Shown here: positions 46,269 through 58,918 of the stretch, in pieces
Layout of the letters: each line of letters begins with the position of its first letter
Numbering within the stretch: position 1 is the stretch's first letter
Assembly (NCBI RefSeq): GCF_027887165.1
Contig: NC_077232.1
Span: 13,851,255-13,915,254, forward strand
Origin: Monodelphis domestica
Lineage: Eukaryota; Chordata; Mammalia; Didelphimorphia; Didelphidae
DNA: 64,000 nt
Reading direction: 5' to 3'
Program-made: the position numbers and the translations under genes
Notes under the pieces: generated by a model
What the model saw: only the letters and a program-made list of their open reading frames with translations
Told to the model about the DNA's origin: nothing
Database searches by the model: none

Positions 46269-46630
46269 ATTTCAACTAGTTTTTAGTTGATTCTGTAAGA
46301 TTCTTTAAGTATACCATCATATCACCTGCAAAGAGTTTAATTTCTTCAGTGCATTCATAAATTCCTTCAATTTCTTTTCTTCCCTTTTTTCAGAAAAGTA
46401 GCATTTCTCATGCAATTATTGTGCTTCTTTTTCTACTTGATTGATTTTGTTTTTTAAACTATTATTTCCTTCTTGTTTATTTTCATTTCTTTTCCACATT
46501 TTTCTTCTCTCTATAATTTGATTTTTGAATTCCTTTTTCATGTGTTCCAGAATTGAGAACAATTTCCATTTTCTTTGATGTTTTGCATGTGACTGCTTTG
46601 ATCTCACTATCTCATAGTGAGTCTATGCCT
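46269..46630 (-). mobile_element. L1 fragment (antisense): ORF2 piece and ORF1 coiled coil
   Basis: Resumes L1 after the insertion (TTTAAGTATACCATCATATC, ACCTGCAAAGAGTTTAATTT). At 46416-46607 a minus-strand Lys/Glu/Asn-rich stretch (EHMKKEFKNQIIERRK) looks like the ORF1 coiled coil. The central part of ORF2 is deleted between them. Confidence 0.6.
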
Positions 46631-47599
46631 TGTTCTTCTTTATCTACATAAAACAGGTTTGCTACAACTGCACATACAAATTCTAAAGTGGATCACAATT
46701 CCCAAGATTACAAAAAACCATTTGGTTATAGTAGCAAACAAACCAGTTCCTTGTAGCCATGAGAGGTTCAGATGTCATGGAAGTCTCTACAGTGATTTGC
46801 TGAGTGTCATTAAAAGACCTTTGCAGCTCATGGATATTTGTCACAATTTCCCTATCTATGTAAGAACAAGAATATTGATTAATTAATTGATTAATTAATA
46901 AGGACACATGCAACTCCTGATGAAGCTATAAGCATGTCATGAGACAGCCAGTTTTTTATAACCATTTTTGCTAAGAATTTAATCTCATCCTATAGGAAAG
47001 AGATTGTCTTAAATGTTTGGGAGATGGTTTGAACTGAATCTTGAATGAAGCTTTCAACCTTTTGGTTCTAGAATGCCACTAAGTACCTAAATTCCTGGCC
47101 ATGGACTTATCCATCTGGTGAAATAACAGGCATGTACAGATACTGGTGAGGTGATATAAGCCAAACCACAAGTACCATACCACCTTTGGGGAAGGGTAGA
47201 GTAAGGTGAAGAGTTACAAAGCACTGTTCAAGCCCACATGGGAAGTCTATCTTCAGCTGGGATGAGACCATAACAGTCGTATAAGACGTATTTTAAATGT
47301 TCTATCCATTGCATTTCTTTGCTTTATCTTGACACAAATAAATGTGGAGGTAGGGAACAGAATGTTGAGATTGCACTTCACCTTGTCAACTATTTATCTA
47401 CCACTTAATGGACACTGACCTCTTTTCACCAACAAATTAAAACTAAGCCATGATCAGTCAGAGGTGGTGGTGCTCCTAAGTATCTGAAAACTAATTTAGA
47501 AGACGCGTTCAAATCAATGGATATTTTCCATTTCTTAAATTTCTCAAAGACCAATGATATACATTACAATCAGTTTGACAGAGTTCATGTATCATCACA
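46631..47599. other. No gene recognised
   Basis: No exon or repeat was supported. A short (TTAAT)-like tract lies at 46875-46900. Confidence 0.35.
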
Positions 47600-48245
47600 C
47601 ACTGCTACCCTCAGCTCTAGTTCCAATTTTTTTAAAGTTTCAGTTATTCCATGATGGTATGATGGCCTGTGGGCTAGTAGCTCTTGAAGTCAACACCTGT
47701 TGCTGATTCAATCTCCACTAATGACTGCTGATGTTTTTCGAGGTATCAAGCACTGTGAGGTACCTTGCCTTAGGTCTTAGGGCTTCATGACAAGCTAGAA
47801 ACAACCCAAAAGCCATGGGCTTTGGACCTAACTGTAGTTTTCTTTCAGGACTTGGGGACTCACTATAGTCTTATGCTAGATCTTGGGACTTCAAGGGGCT
47901 GGTGTTGGATTAAGAAAGATCTCATGATCTTGAAGTTGACTTGTGCCCAGGTTAAGAACCTGGCGAAGTAGGTAGATGATGGGTGGCTTGGACTCCTCTT
48001 TGTGTGATTTTATTTCTGGCTCCCATCTTTCCCCAATGAAATATCCCCTCTATGCCTACCTTCCCAGAGTTTTTTGTTCAGGGAGTTACTTCACTCCACT
48101 TCATTGTCCCTTGTTGTTTCTGTGACACAAGTATTCTTTTTGAGGTTATCTTTTCAGGTTGATTTTAGGGAATTCTCAGAGTGGTTCCAGATTTTAAGTG
48201 CTGCTACCCTGTCATGTTGGCTTTTTCCCTCTCCAATCTTGCTTT
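47600..48245 (-). mobile_element. Probable L1 5' region (antisense)
   Basis: Higher-GC segment with repeated GGACTT/GACTTGGGG motifs, ending near GCTTTTTCCCTCTCCAATCTTG, as in the reverse of an L1 5' UTR. It is placed where the 5' end of the antisense L1 is expected. Tentative. Confidence 0.4.
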
Positions 48246-48994
48246 TTCAGAGTAAGACGTCAGTCAGCATTTATTCATCACTGATAATGTTCTAAGCATT
48301 GTGCTAGACATTGTGAATAAAATGGTTGGCCATGCTCCAATTCTAAGGCCTGGACTAAAATGAAATAGGTCTGTAGTAGTTGTCAAGTTGGGTCACAACA
48401 ATGACTTTAATACAACATTATAAAGTAAATTCCAATTCCTTAATGAAAAGGGTGAGATTTTAAAATGAAATCTTATTTTAATAGGTGTTACCAGAGGAGG
48501 GTTGTTATAGTGAAGGTCCTATGAAGGAACATAATGTAGATATTATCCTTCCACAATGTATGTGTAAACATAAGGATGTTGAGTCACATGGTAGCATAGC
48601 AATAAGTGATGAAGTGTTAGCATACTCCATTGTTATATTATCTTGTTTTGAGGAATTAGAAAATACATGTAGGGTAAGTGTTGGTCCCATGATGGGAAAT
48701 TGATGGAAAGATTGAGGCAAGAGTCTTCCAGAAAGGTTGGGTATATCTGGTTTGTGATAAAAATTTATGGAGGAAAAACTAATAGTGAGGACATTATTTA
48801 TTTCTGTGTGTTACGATTCTTGTCGTTTATGTAAAGAAATCTTGATACAGAATCAATCAGCTCCTGATGAATATTTATGTTCAATTGATTATAAAATTTT
48901 GACTTTTGTCTATTGAGGATGAGAATAAAGAACCAAATTGGACCCCAATAAATACATAGCATGCAGCAGTCCAGCCCATATGTATAATTAAGAG
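48246..48994. other. No gene recognised; small L2-like tail
   Basis: GTCAGCATTTATTCATCACT and AAGCATTGTGCTAGACATTG (48255-48325) resemble an old L2-type 3' end. The rest shows nothing recognisable. Confidence 0.3.
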
Positions 48995-49650
48995 GCAAGG
49001 ATTGTGTGTGGGTACATGGCCATTCTGCACATGGCAATGAACTCTGTTCCCAGTGTGGCTAGGGTTAGGGTGCGAAAGCTTACTTCCCTTTGTCTTTCTC
49101 ACCTGGGATAAAACCCCACCTTCACCTTGTTGTAATTTGCAATTATCCGATGGCAATACACTATGTAACTCATCAATATGTATTGAGAACATTTGCGTAT
49201 CAAAGAAATTAAAAAGGGAGCTCGAAGCCATCTCCATCTCGATCTCTTGGAGATCTCTCAGGATTGCTTAACTCTGTCTCTTCTCTTCTCTCTATCTCTC
49301 ACCTGAAACCTGGCCTTCGGCCAGGTGTCTCTTTCTTTTCCAATGCTAATACGTAGCACTCTCTAATTCTACTCTGTTTATTCTCCCAACTAAGCTACAT
49401 CATCCTCTGACTGGTTTGGATCTCTGGACGGAAATTAGCCTTTCTGAGAAGTCCACTGATAGGAGCATGGCTGCGGCTACAAGATCATTAATAAGCCTGG
49501 TCTCTGACTCATTTCTGACATCTCAAACTTGGCTCCATCACACCCTTTGCGGAATCAAAAACTTCTATCCTTTCTCTATCTTCCTTATCTTATGGCTTCT
49601 AGTGGGCTGAGAGGCTATATAGCAGTTTGTAAGAGAGAAAACCTAGACTG
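48995..49650 (+). repeat. Possible LTR-like segment with strong hairpin
   Basis: Contains an AT-rich TATA-like AATTAAAAAGGGAGCTCG (about 49206), a pyrimidine-rich tract, and a perfect stem at 49308-49326 (ACCTGGCC, loop TTC, GGCCAGGT). The layout suggests promoter, R hairpin and U5 of an LTR, but ends and a partner LTR are not found. Confidence 0.3.
49308..49326. repeat. Perfect 8-bp stem hairpin
   Basis: ACCTGGCC-TTC-GGCCAGGT. GC-rich in AT-rich surroundings. Confidence 0.85.
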
Positions 49651-49853
49651 AATCTGGCAGTTTGGGGTTTCACTCCCTGGGTAAGCTGGTGTTACATGGT
49701 TTTGAGATCAGGAGTTGTCTCCTTGCAGTGGTCACAGCATTTGGGTTTGTATGTATCTTGGTATATCTATTGTTTTGTGTCGTTATTGTACCCTCAGTTC
49801 TGTATAACTCTGTTCTGCTATTGTGAACCTCTGTTGTACCCCTGCTCATATTT

Positions 49854-50980
49854 CTATTTCATCAGGAATAATTTTACTATGTATCTCACTCTCTGGCATA
49901 AAAAGCATTTCTTATTATCTCTTTGACCCCTATTTTGGTATTGTAGTTTTTGATATGGGAATGTCCTAATGGTAGCTAGATTCTTGGTCTCATCTAACTC
50001 TTTCTGCCTAATGGTTTCCTTGGTCTCTTCTAGCTTCTGCTTTAATTCTTCTTTCTCTTTTTGTTGTTCTGTATGGATCTTGTATAAGTATGTGACAGAG
50101 TATCTCAAATTTTGGAGAGATAGAGATTCAAAATTCATTCCAAAATGCTTGAAGAAGTTACTGAGATTTTGGCAATATCCCTTCAAAATTGTCTCTTTAT
50201 ATGGGGAATACATTCTTGGCTGTCCTGTCCATATCCCAAAATTACCTCCACATTTTCCATCAATCTGTCAATGTACACAGATGGATGATCTGTCTGCTCC
50301 TGCCTCAAACTATACAAATTTCCCCAAGAATTTGGTCTTGTACAAAAGGACATGCTTGCCTCTAATAGATCTTCCCTAATCTTTTTTAAGGAAAGTCATA
50401 TTTGATGGTCTTGAAAAATCAAAATCCTCAAAATATTCAGGCCAACTTGTCAGTGTATTGTCTTCTCTCGTTTTCTTAATGAATTGTGAATGTACCTGGG
50501 GGGCTAAAGAGTTATGATAATAAGATTTCTACATCCTGGAAATCAGGATCATATAGTTTGAATGCTTTTCTTAGCTCCTTTAAATATCTAAATGGTTCTA
50601 CACAAAATTTTGTCATTCTCAATTCCAGAGCATCCAAATCCTGAATGGAAAAAGACTTGTATACTTTTGCATGGAGAATACCAGAATCTGGGGTTACATT
50701 ATCTCTGAGAGGCATGATCTTCTGTGCCCCTGGGACTTCCTCAAGTTCTGCATTTGTTTGTCCACCCTGATTTTCTCATTTTCTCAGTGCAAAACTCCAC
50801 TGTCATAACTGTTGTTATGATAGGTGTCTCAGTGTCCTTGTGTGTGTGTATATACATATATATGTCTGTATCATTATCAGCCTCCTTAATATCCTCCCCT
50901 GTAACTAGCTCCTTTTCCTTGCACAGTTTCTCATTTTTCTTCATATTGAATTCCTGGCATATCTCTATAATTGTTGACAT
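49854..50980 (-). pseudogene. Third ERV type: gag (matrix, capsid, nucleocapsid), broken
   Basis: Minus-strand gag unlike ERV-A/B. The N-terminal part is 50741-50980 (Lys/Glu-rich). Capsid starts MPLRDNVTPDSGILH (about 50700), continues FSIQDLDALELRMTKF and FRYLKELRKAFKLYDPDF, and after a frame change has SMSFCTRPNSWGNLYSLRQE and YIDRLMENVEVIL (about 50250-50370), a major-homology-region-like segment. A charged coiled coil (EKEELKQKLEETKETI) precedes a zinc knuckle that begins CFLCQR near 49895. Downstream pol is not clearly seen. At least two frameshifts. Confidence 0.72.
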
Positions 50981-51599
50981 TTTGGGAGAACAAAAGTTCT
51001 AACCTATTATATATGTTGTTGTTCATTATATTCTTTTTGCCCAGAATTATCTTCATCCCCTTCTTCATAATGTTGTATAATTTCCAGAGAGCAGCAAGAG
51101 TACCTTATCCATCAGGGAGGGATAACAATTTCATTGATATTTCTAATGATATCTGATCCCAGTATTTTGTAATACTTATGTCATATACTAGACCAGTGAT
51201 GGTGCTAAAGATGGAATAGTCCACCAATATGATAATATGGCTACTACCAGAAGTGTCCACATCATTTTCTGGAACATTGTTTCTATCCTCTATTTATTCC
51301 TCTTTTCTCTTTCTGATGTATAGAAATCAAGATGTCTGCCTTGATCCTGTGTGTAGTTGTCTTCAGAATCTATGTCCCCAAGGTGGCTGCCCTAAATAGT
51401 AACTTCCAATTGCCAGTCAGTGACTGTTGGTGATGGATTCTTTTGTATTCTTGGATGCCACTGTAATGGAGGGAGAAAGCATGGAGTCTCTCACCACTAA
51501 TTTCAGGACCAGAGTGAGGTAGAGAAGGAATATAGCCAAGGGAGGAAGAGAGGATAGATTGGCTTTTCCTCTCACTTTCCCTGGTGAACTTCATTCATG
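50981..51599. other. No gene recognised (leader side of third ERV gag)
   Basis: Lies upstream of the minus-strand gag. No domain is visible. It may be leader sequence of that ERV. Confidence 0.3.
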
Positions 51600-52310
51600 T
51601 TGCCTTCAAAATAACAGATTAGTATTCCCTCATAGTTTTGGTTGAAATAGAAATAGAGGGCAGATGGCTTCTCCCTCTCTGAGGAGAGAAGTATAATATT
51701 CCTTCCCCAGATTTTGAATCTCTTTTCTTGATTACTATGAAGCAGGCACTTGATCTTATAAACAGCTATTTATTCTAAAGAATATATAAAAGGTAATGAA
51801 AGTGAGTTGTGGGATAAGGTAATTGGGAAGGAGGGAAATAGGAAGTCCCTAATAATAACAATTGAACTCCTTCACCCCAAATCCTGCAGGGTCAGGTTTT
51901 GTCTGCCTGACCCCCCTGGGTCAATTGTGAGAGTTGTCCTGAATTTTAGCTTTCCTAGCTATTATCAAGTTGAAAGGATTATCTACAGGGATTTAGAGGA
52001 TCTTCTTCTGATTCATCTTCACTGGATACTGGGATCAGGTTTTACAGAATGGGGCTCCAGGTTCAGAGGTTTGCTCAGAGCAACCTCTCTTGTAGGCTTC
52101 CCAACATGAAGCTGTCTGGATCTTCTCAGTTCCTCTGTTCTTCCTTTGAATTTCTCTCCTTGCCCTTTCCCCACTCAAGATGGTGTTCCAGTATGAGGAG
52201 TCTGCTTTTCTTCTTCCTCTGGGAGATTCAGTCTATTTTCTCTTATAAGTTCAATAGAATATATGCCAATTCTAGATTACTTCTTAATTATCTGTGAGAC
52301 GCTTATTCTA
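51600..52310 (-). repeat. Possible 5' LTR of third ERV (tentative)
   Basis: In the expected place for a 5' LTR of the minus-strand gag. On the minus strand an AATAAA occurs near 51768, with CCTTTTATATATTC nearby. Boundaries are not supported by inverted ends or a duplication. Confidence 0.25.
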
Positions 52311-52440
52311 CTGAGCCAAAGGTATCCACTAGTGATATAACAGGCATATTGATAAAGAATGAGATTTATCAATCTATAACCATTGTTGAAATTAAGAAAA
52401 AATTACTATCATGTATTCTTTTAGCTATTGTTTAGTGTGT

Positions 52441-53084
52441 ACTTCCACTCACCAAAGGACTTATGGCTCATGTTATCAAATTCATAAAAATGTAAAATTC
52501 ATCTCAGTCTCAGAATTTGTGGCCCTCAAAATTGACACTAACACTCTAACTTCCTGCCTTTCTCATGTTAACCTTGTCTCTGCTTGATGCAATATATGGA
52601 AATATTGAGTCATTACAGAGATTTGGTTTGGCCAGAGTGGATACATTACTCTAGAAGTCTAAATACTGTACTGATATGCATCAAATAGGTTTGTGGACAT
52701 CTCAAAACCTAGGGAAGCTGCTAATGATCCAGGGATTGAAAGCAGGGAAGCAGGTTCTAAAAGTTACTCCACTTGGCAAAGGACTTATATTTCATGTTAT
52801 CAAGTGTTAAAAATGTAAAATTCATCTCAGTCTCTGAACTTGTGGCCCTCAACATTGACACTAACACTCTCACTTCCTGCCCTTCTCATGTCAAACTGGT
52901 CTCTGCTTGATGAAATCTGGAAATAATGACTCATTGCAGAAATGTGTTTTGGTGAGAGTGGAAATATTACTCTAGAAGTATAACCCATGTACTGAAATGG
53001 ATCATAGAGGTTTTTGGACAACTCAAAACCAAGAGAAGTTTCTAATGCTCCAGGGATTGAAAGCAGGGAAGCAGGTTCTAAAAG
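52441..53084 (+). repeat. Tandem duplication (two ~322-bp units) upstream of V2R exon 1
   Basis: Unit 1 52441-52763 and unit 2 52764-53084 are clearly homologous along their length: CAAAGGACTTAT, TGTAAAATTCATCTCAGTCT, TTGTGGCCCTCAA, GACACTAACACTCT, AATGACTCATTGCAG-like, and the end CCAGGGATTGAAAGCAGGGA. The pseudogene exon 1 upstream region (29700-30060, reverse) carries only one such unit. It ends about 435 bp before the V2R start codon, so it may hold promoter elements. Confidence 0.92.
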
Positions 53085-53519
53085 GTACTTTGTCACTTGA
53101 GTTTTTAACTCAGGAAGGAGAATGCAGGTGAAGAGCTGCAGGGCAGAGTGGTCCCCAGAGGCCCTCACTCTCAGACTTTGATCAACATATTATTTTGACT
53201 ACCACTGGAGAGATATGATGATATGATGACTTTCCTTGCCTACCCACAGGGAATAAGGTGAATAATATCGAGGAGCTAAAAATGTCCCATATATATACCG
53301 CATTCTATATATCTTTTTCCTTCATACTAAACAGAGTCCTATCTAATGTCTTACATTCGAATATCCAGTTTATGAGGGATTGTTCAAAAGTTGAGCATTT
53401 ATTAGAAAAGAAAAATCTTTAGTTACAGAGAACATGTCCATATAGTCATGAGAAAAGACCTGCCCAATTATCTTGGACTTCTCTTGTCCTTAAATATTTT
53501 TACATTTTAGATATTGACC

Positions 53520-53764
53520 ATGGGCTTGGGTAAACTGAGGCTGTCTTCCTTTAGTTTATTTGTGATCCTGCTTTGTCAGTTGTCTTTTTCTGCATACCAA
53601 ATGGGGGATCATCCTTGTCACTTAAAAAGAGATTATAGTCTTACATACAGAAAGGAAGGGGACTTGGTTATAGGGGGCTTCTTCTCCCTGTTTCTGAAGA
53701 CCAGTATTTATGTGGACAAATTATCCTTCAGAATTCCTCCAGTCTGGACATCTGCAGATTCAAA
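53520..53764 (+). CDS. Vomeronasal type-2 receptor (V2R), exon 1
   Basis: Start codon in a strong context (ACCATGG) at 53520-53522, which is why this ATG is preferred over the upstream TTG. It encodes an N-terminal signal peptide (hydrophobic residues about 9-25, FSLFVILLCQLSFSAYQ), then MGDHPCHLKRDYSLTYRKEGD, the conserved Cys-containing start of the V2R ectodomain, and ends ...WTSADS plus two bases. The donor GTAAGT follows at 53765. V2Rs are class C receptors on basal vomeronasal neurons that detect peptide and protein pheromones. The two-base overhang completes a Lys codon with exon 2. Confidence 0.93.
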
Positions 53765-56463
53765 GTAAGTTGTTTTTCTGTGTTATATTTCTGACTGGTG
53801 AAATGTAATTATCCATGTTCCTGATCGACTGTTCTTGTGGGCAGAATTGTGTTTTATTTGGCCTCACAGTTTTGGTTAAAGCAAAGATCTGGGTTTGGAA
53901 ATTTCTAGGAAAGGGATATTCAGGAAGCTGATCACAAAGTTTTTTATTTTTATGGCATAGCAAGCAAGATAGTATATAAATATATATTTATATTGCCACT
54001 AGATATGGCACTAGAAATAGTCTGGGATATTTCACCACAAATGGAAGGAACTCATCTAGGGCAATGATTAAGGAGACATAGCAGGGAGGGAATATTCTCA
54101 ATTTTGGGATTCTGGTGACAAAATCAGATTCTCCCCAACTGCCCATATTTGAGAAGTGGTTATAGATTCTAAATATGTAAAAGTATATTTCTCATCAGGT
54201 GCATATTGAAAAAGAAGTTTTGGGGATACATTTCAAACTAGTTTGGATGAAATTTTCATAGGAGGAGGCTCAAAATTTATATAGCAAACTGGGAGAAAGA
54301 TCCATCATGAACTAACTAAGGCACCAGAAAGGAGAAACAATTCAGAATCCTCCAATCACTCCAGAATTTTATCCAGCTAAAAGCTTCAATTCTTATTTCC
54401 TGAAAGAGATTTAACAGTGGAAAAGTACAAAATGTTTCTCTTTCCCTATAAGATTTTATGGACCTTAGAACAACTTAGTCAAATGACTTCACATTGGAGC
54501 TCTACCTTAGAAATATATAAGGCACGTATACCTAAAATACCAAACAATTAAGTTCACAATGACCACAAATGCAATGTATATTAGATGTGTGAAACAATTC
54601 TTCAATCATATAGAATTTTCACCACCTCTGTGTCTAGGAAAGATAAACTAGAGGACCTTTTCACTCCACAGAATTAATTAACCACTATGTGCAGGTCATA
54701 AGGAAGGTATTAAACAAGGGAAAAAATGATCCTGGCCTCACGAACTCTGTCAATGAATATTATGGCAAAATTGGCTGTATTCATGATCATTGTTGTGCAA
54801 ATAATTCATCTTCTGAATAAGGAGCTGGCTCTTTTTGAGCCTTCCTAGATCAGGATTAGAACAGTTCCTCTCATTTCTTATTAACTCAATATTTTCCTCT
54901 GCTTTCCATCCTTTCCTTCCCTATTATTTCTCAACCTCCTGATAGTTGTGTAATTTGAGGAAAGAAGATAGAGATTGAATCTGAATTTAGTATTGTCGGT
55001 AAGTGGTCACCTCAATGTCCTCAGAGATAATGGAATTGTGTAGACTTTTAGGATATCTCCAAACTGAGATATGTGAGATGCACAATATTCCTTAATCCTC
55101 CTGTGGGACTTAGCTTCTCAGCAGGTGTAATTTTGCCATGGTATAGGCATGTAAAGGCAAAATTATTTTTCTTGGTCTTCTTTAATTCTCCTCCTTGCAT
55201 GGTAAGAATTTTATGGCTCCTCATATTCTTCTTCCAAAGTTCTTCTCTTTGTAGCCCTTCTTTTTGTTAAACATCTTTGTTTATTTTCTTCTTTTCTGCC
55301 AGAATTTCTTCATCTCATCTTTATTGTGATCATACAACACTTGGAATGGAGAAGATAGTTCAACAATCTCAGGAGGTTTTGTTAGGCCTAAAGTATGCCT
55401 TAAAACTAATAACTGTTGGAATTCTCTTTTTAATAGCTTTAAAGTTAGTTACTGGTCATTCTTCTGTGTACAACAGGAAGGACCCCAGTCACATAAAGCA
55501 ATATGTTCCCTGAATGCAATATCTCAAGTCCCATCTTATCCCAGAGCTTGGTGAAATATATGCATGAGGTGTATCTGGTAAGGAAGCTTTGATAAAACAA
55601 TGAATGTTAACTCTGGACAATGTACAATATTGGAAGGTTTGAGGATGGCAAAATAATCACAGAAGGAGAAACTTAGCAGTGTCGTATCCATTATTAATTT
55701 TGCCTTCAAAATCCACAACACCAGAATACTAGGGCTGAAATATGGTTACGAAGAGAAAAAAATATTGAAGAAATTTAGTGAATGAGGGAAGGAGTAGAAT
55801 TGTCCTATATTACAAAAATGTGAGGGTCTCTCAGTACAAAAATCTAGTCAAGCCACATTGGATGTGTTGTGTTATTTTCTGGGCCCAAGATTGTAGAAAA
55901 TGCTGAAAAAGGTTGGGGTGATGGTAGAAACCTGGGGTAAATGTTATATATGTTATAATATATTAAATATTAAATAATATATTAAATATATCATAATGCA
56001 TTAAATATGATTACTTTTGAAAACTCACTTCATTTTTTCACTTTTAAGTGAAAGTTATAATTAGGATAGTTTGTTGAAATTTGCCAGTAAATTATTTTAG
56101 GGTTGATGGAAAAAAATACCTCCTAATACTCATGATATCATTATGGAATGATTTCCTTTTAGAGCCTGCAGGGTAGTGAATGACCTTAAATGAAAGGGCA
56201 GAGGACTTCACATATCTTGAAAAGTCTCACCTTTGGTAGGAACGGACCCAATCTTTTGTACACTCTTAATCTCAACCAATTTATAAACTTTTACACCAGC
56301 ATCTTCTTTCCCTTCACTCAATGACTGTCCTTTAAGTATTAGTCACGCCCTATATATATAGCCTTGAAAGCATAACACTAATGACCTATATCCTTTCTAA
56401 TATTAAACTTTGCTGTTTCTGTCAAGTTGTGTCTAGTTATTTATTTTCTTCCTGTCACTTTAG
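53765..56463 (+). other. V2R intron 1
   Basis: GTAAGT donor to TTTAG acceptor. It has collinear relatives at 28270-29108 (reverse) and 32330-34104, and in part at 10440-10790, so it was duplicated together with the exons. An AT-rich tract (about 55945-56000) lies inside. No nested gene recognised. Confidence 0.8.
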
Positions 56464-56755
56464 GTACATGATCAAACATTACCAACATTTTCTCATTTTC
56501 CAATTTGCTGTGCATGAGATCAACAAGGACCCCCATTTGCTACCCAACATAACTCTGGGATACCAGTTGTTCAGTAACTTCCATTCTAACAAACTAGCTT
56601 TGGAGAACTCTTTGATTTGGTTGTCAGGGATGGGTCCAACCATCCCTAACTACAATTGTGAACTGCAGCACAAATCAGTGGCTGTCATTGGTGGAATGTC
56701 CTCTACACTGTCCATGGCCATGGCTACCATGTTAGGACTCTATAAAGTCCCACAG
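56464..56755 (+). CDS. V2R exon 2
   Basis: Acceptor TTTAG and donor GTAAG flank 292 bases in phase with exon 1. It encodes KHYQHFLIFQFAVHEINKD, LLPNITLGYQLF, and ends AVIGGMSSTLSMAMATMLG-LYKVPQ, standard V2R ligand-binding-domain sequence (first lobe of the Venus flytrap). No stop or frameshift. Compared with it, the exon at 11726-11989 has lost two segments. The exon ends on a complete codon (CAG), so exon 3 starts in phase 0. Confidence 0.95.
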
Positions 56756-57449
56756 GTAAGAGAGGCAATACTGTTGTGTATTTTTAGCCAGGATGCTCTT
56801 TCTCTTTCAAATAGCTGATTGACACCAGTGAACCAGTTCACACTTATCAAGAAGCTCTAGGCACAGACATGAAATTAGAAATACAAAACAAGGAAAAAGT
56901 CCCCTCTATGAATGAACTCATTGTGTTCTTCAGATAAGGTGATGTCATATTAAATTATTTGTTTATAGGGATAGTTTTGGGTCAAGTAAATAATCTTCCC
57001 AAATAATAGTCTTATCCTCTCAGCTCACCTTTATATATTTGAATAAAACTCTGAAAATTTTAGAGAGAAGCAAGATTTTTTCCCCTCTCACTTCAGAAAA
57101 CTTCCAGGATGAACAATGTTCCTTTTCATTTGGAAACTGATTTATATTTTTCCCCAAAATGTATGAAGCATTAGTCCAACCCTTCAGTACGCTGTGCTAA
57201 CAAGTACCATCCATTCTGCGTTAACAGTGATATTTAAATTTTAGCTGTGAAATTTCTTCCTCACTTAGGGCTTGTTTTGCCAAATGTGCAATGTATCATT
57301 TAGAACACAAATTTTTGGTCCATCAATTTAACGTATTTTAGTTAGACTTGATCAAGTGCCTGATATGCATTTTCTAACTGGATCCTCAGAGAATATTATG
57401 ATGAAAATAAAACGTTTTGGTGGTCTGGATAGTGTGAACATGGAATTTA

Positions 57450-57990
57450 GCTCTCTCCTTATTGTAACAATGAAGTTACATTACTAAGTACCTTCATTGT
57501 TACAATCAGAGGATTAGAATTTAATCTTCACAATTCCTCCATGTTCATTGGGAGTCTAGTCTCCCCATTGATCTTTTAATAGAATCATGTTGTAGTCCCA
57601 AAACATTCTAAATACAGATTTATACAATAGTTCACCTTCTAACAGGAATTTACAATGGTTATAGATAAGAGGGAATTAGAAAAGAGAGAAAGAAAAACCA
57701 GTGATTTGCTAGGCACATTAACAAAATGCAAATTAGGGGGCAGTCCCCTTTGCCATAAAAGTGTATAATTACAATAAATGTTAAATCCCCTTCTGTTCAA
57801 TCAATTGCACCCAAATATTCATTCTGTATCTTCTTGATTCAGTATAGGTTTCTGCAAGCATTTTTCTTCTAAGAGTTTATTTTTCTGGATTCAAGGAGAT
57901 ATCATATTTCTTTTCCTGAAATTCTTTTCAAACACAATTTTATTATTGGATTTTTATTTATAAAAATACACTACAATAGAGAGTCATCAG
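57450..57990 (-). mobile_element. ERV 3' fragment (LTR end and 3' block) in V2R intron 2
   Basis: 57450-57533 matches the outer end of the ERV-B-group LTR (GTACCTTCATTGTTACAATC, AATTTAATCTTCACAA), followed by the shared 3' block (GGGGGCAGTCCCCTTTGCCA near 57737). Truncated on both sides, minus orientation, no coding content. Confidence 0.72.
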
Positions 57991-58864
57991 GGCAAGCAGA
58001 CAGAATGAAGAGCTGATTCAATACTAAAACAAAATGCCTTTTACTTGCAAGCCCCAAGAGTGCCTCTATAGCAAGAAAGATGGGGATATGTGTTAGAAAA
58101 GTAAGAATGTATGGATTTCAATCAATTCTACGATGCTTCTCTGCCACAAAGTATTCATGTTTTACTTGTTTCTCTCGTTATCCTTTGGTATTCTCACAAT
58201 TTTGATTCCTGAGAGATCATGGTGATCGATCATCACTTGTTTTTGGCTGAGTCTGATGAATGGTAGTATAAAAATTAGCCTTTATTTCATGAGTCAGGAT
58301 CAGAGAAATCATTGCATAATTATGAAATGTGATTCGGGACAATTCCATTCAAACCACATTGATTGAGCAGTATCATGTGATAGGCATAGTACAAGAAAAA
58401 GATGATTTCCAAAACATAAAATGATCCCGATTACTTTCTGTAGTTCTTGTTGGCCTTTCCAGTCACAGATGGGTGCACCAAATAAATGCTGCTCACAAAT
58501 TGCTACTCTTTCTCTGCTCTGTAGCACTTGCTTTAACTGCCTTCATGGCCTATGGAACAAATTGGTGCCATCAGCCCATTCTGATGGGGCAGCCCCTTGT
58601 GGACTGAGGTAAAAATATCCTCTCTGGCTAACAGGTGAGAGACTTGTCAGTTATCCTCAACCCCATTTAGACTGTTGGCAAATAAGGGTTTACTGGTGTG
58701 GAGTCACTTTGTATGGGAGGGCTTCCAGGAGCCATGAGTGAGTGTAGGCAGACACCAAAGGTATATTGGGTCTTCAGGAAGGATTAGCACCTCTAATATT
58801 ATGGTTTGCTGAATCCTTTTCAGGGTTGCTCATCCACAAATTATTCAGATATATGTATATCTGA

Positions 58865-58918
58865 GGGTGTGTGTGTGTGTATGTATATATATATATACAT
58901 ACACACACACACACACCC
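58865..58918. repeat. Near-perfect inverted repeat of TG, TA and CA runs
   Basis: GGG(TG)n ATG (TA)n CAT (AC)n CCC: the two arms are reverse complements apart from one dinucleotide, making a 54-bp self-complementary microsatellite. Confidence 0.95.

Noticed and set aside
48485..49271. Several 60-118 residue open frames on both strands
   Set aside because: Overlapping frames without family motifs, repeats or splice context; no evidence of coding.
52827..53168. 113-residue minus-strand open frame upstream of the V2R
   Set aside because: It lies across the tandem duplication of the V2R upstream region and is not preserved in both units or in the pseudogene copy.
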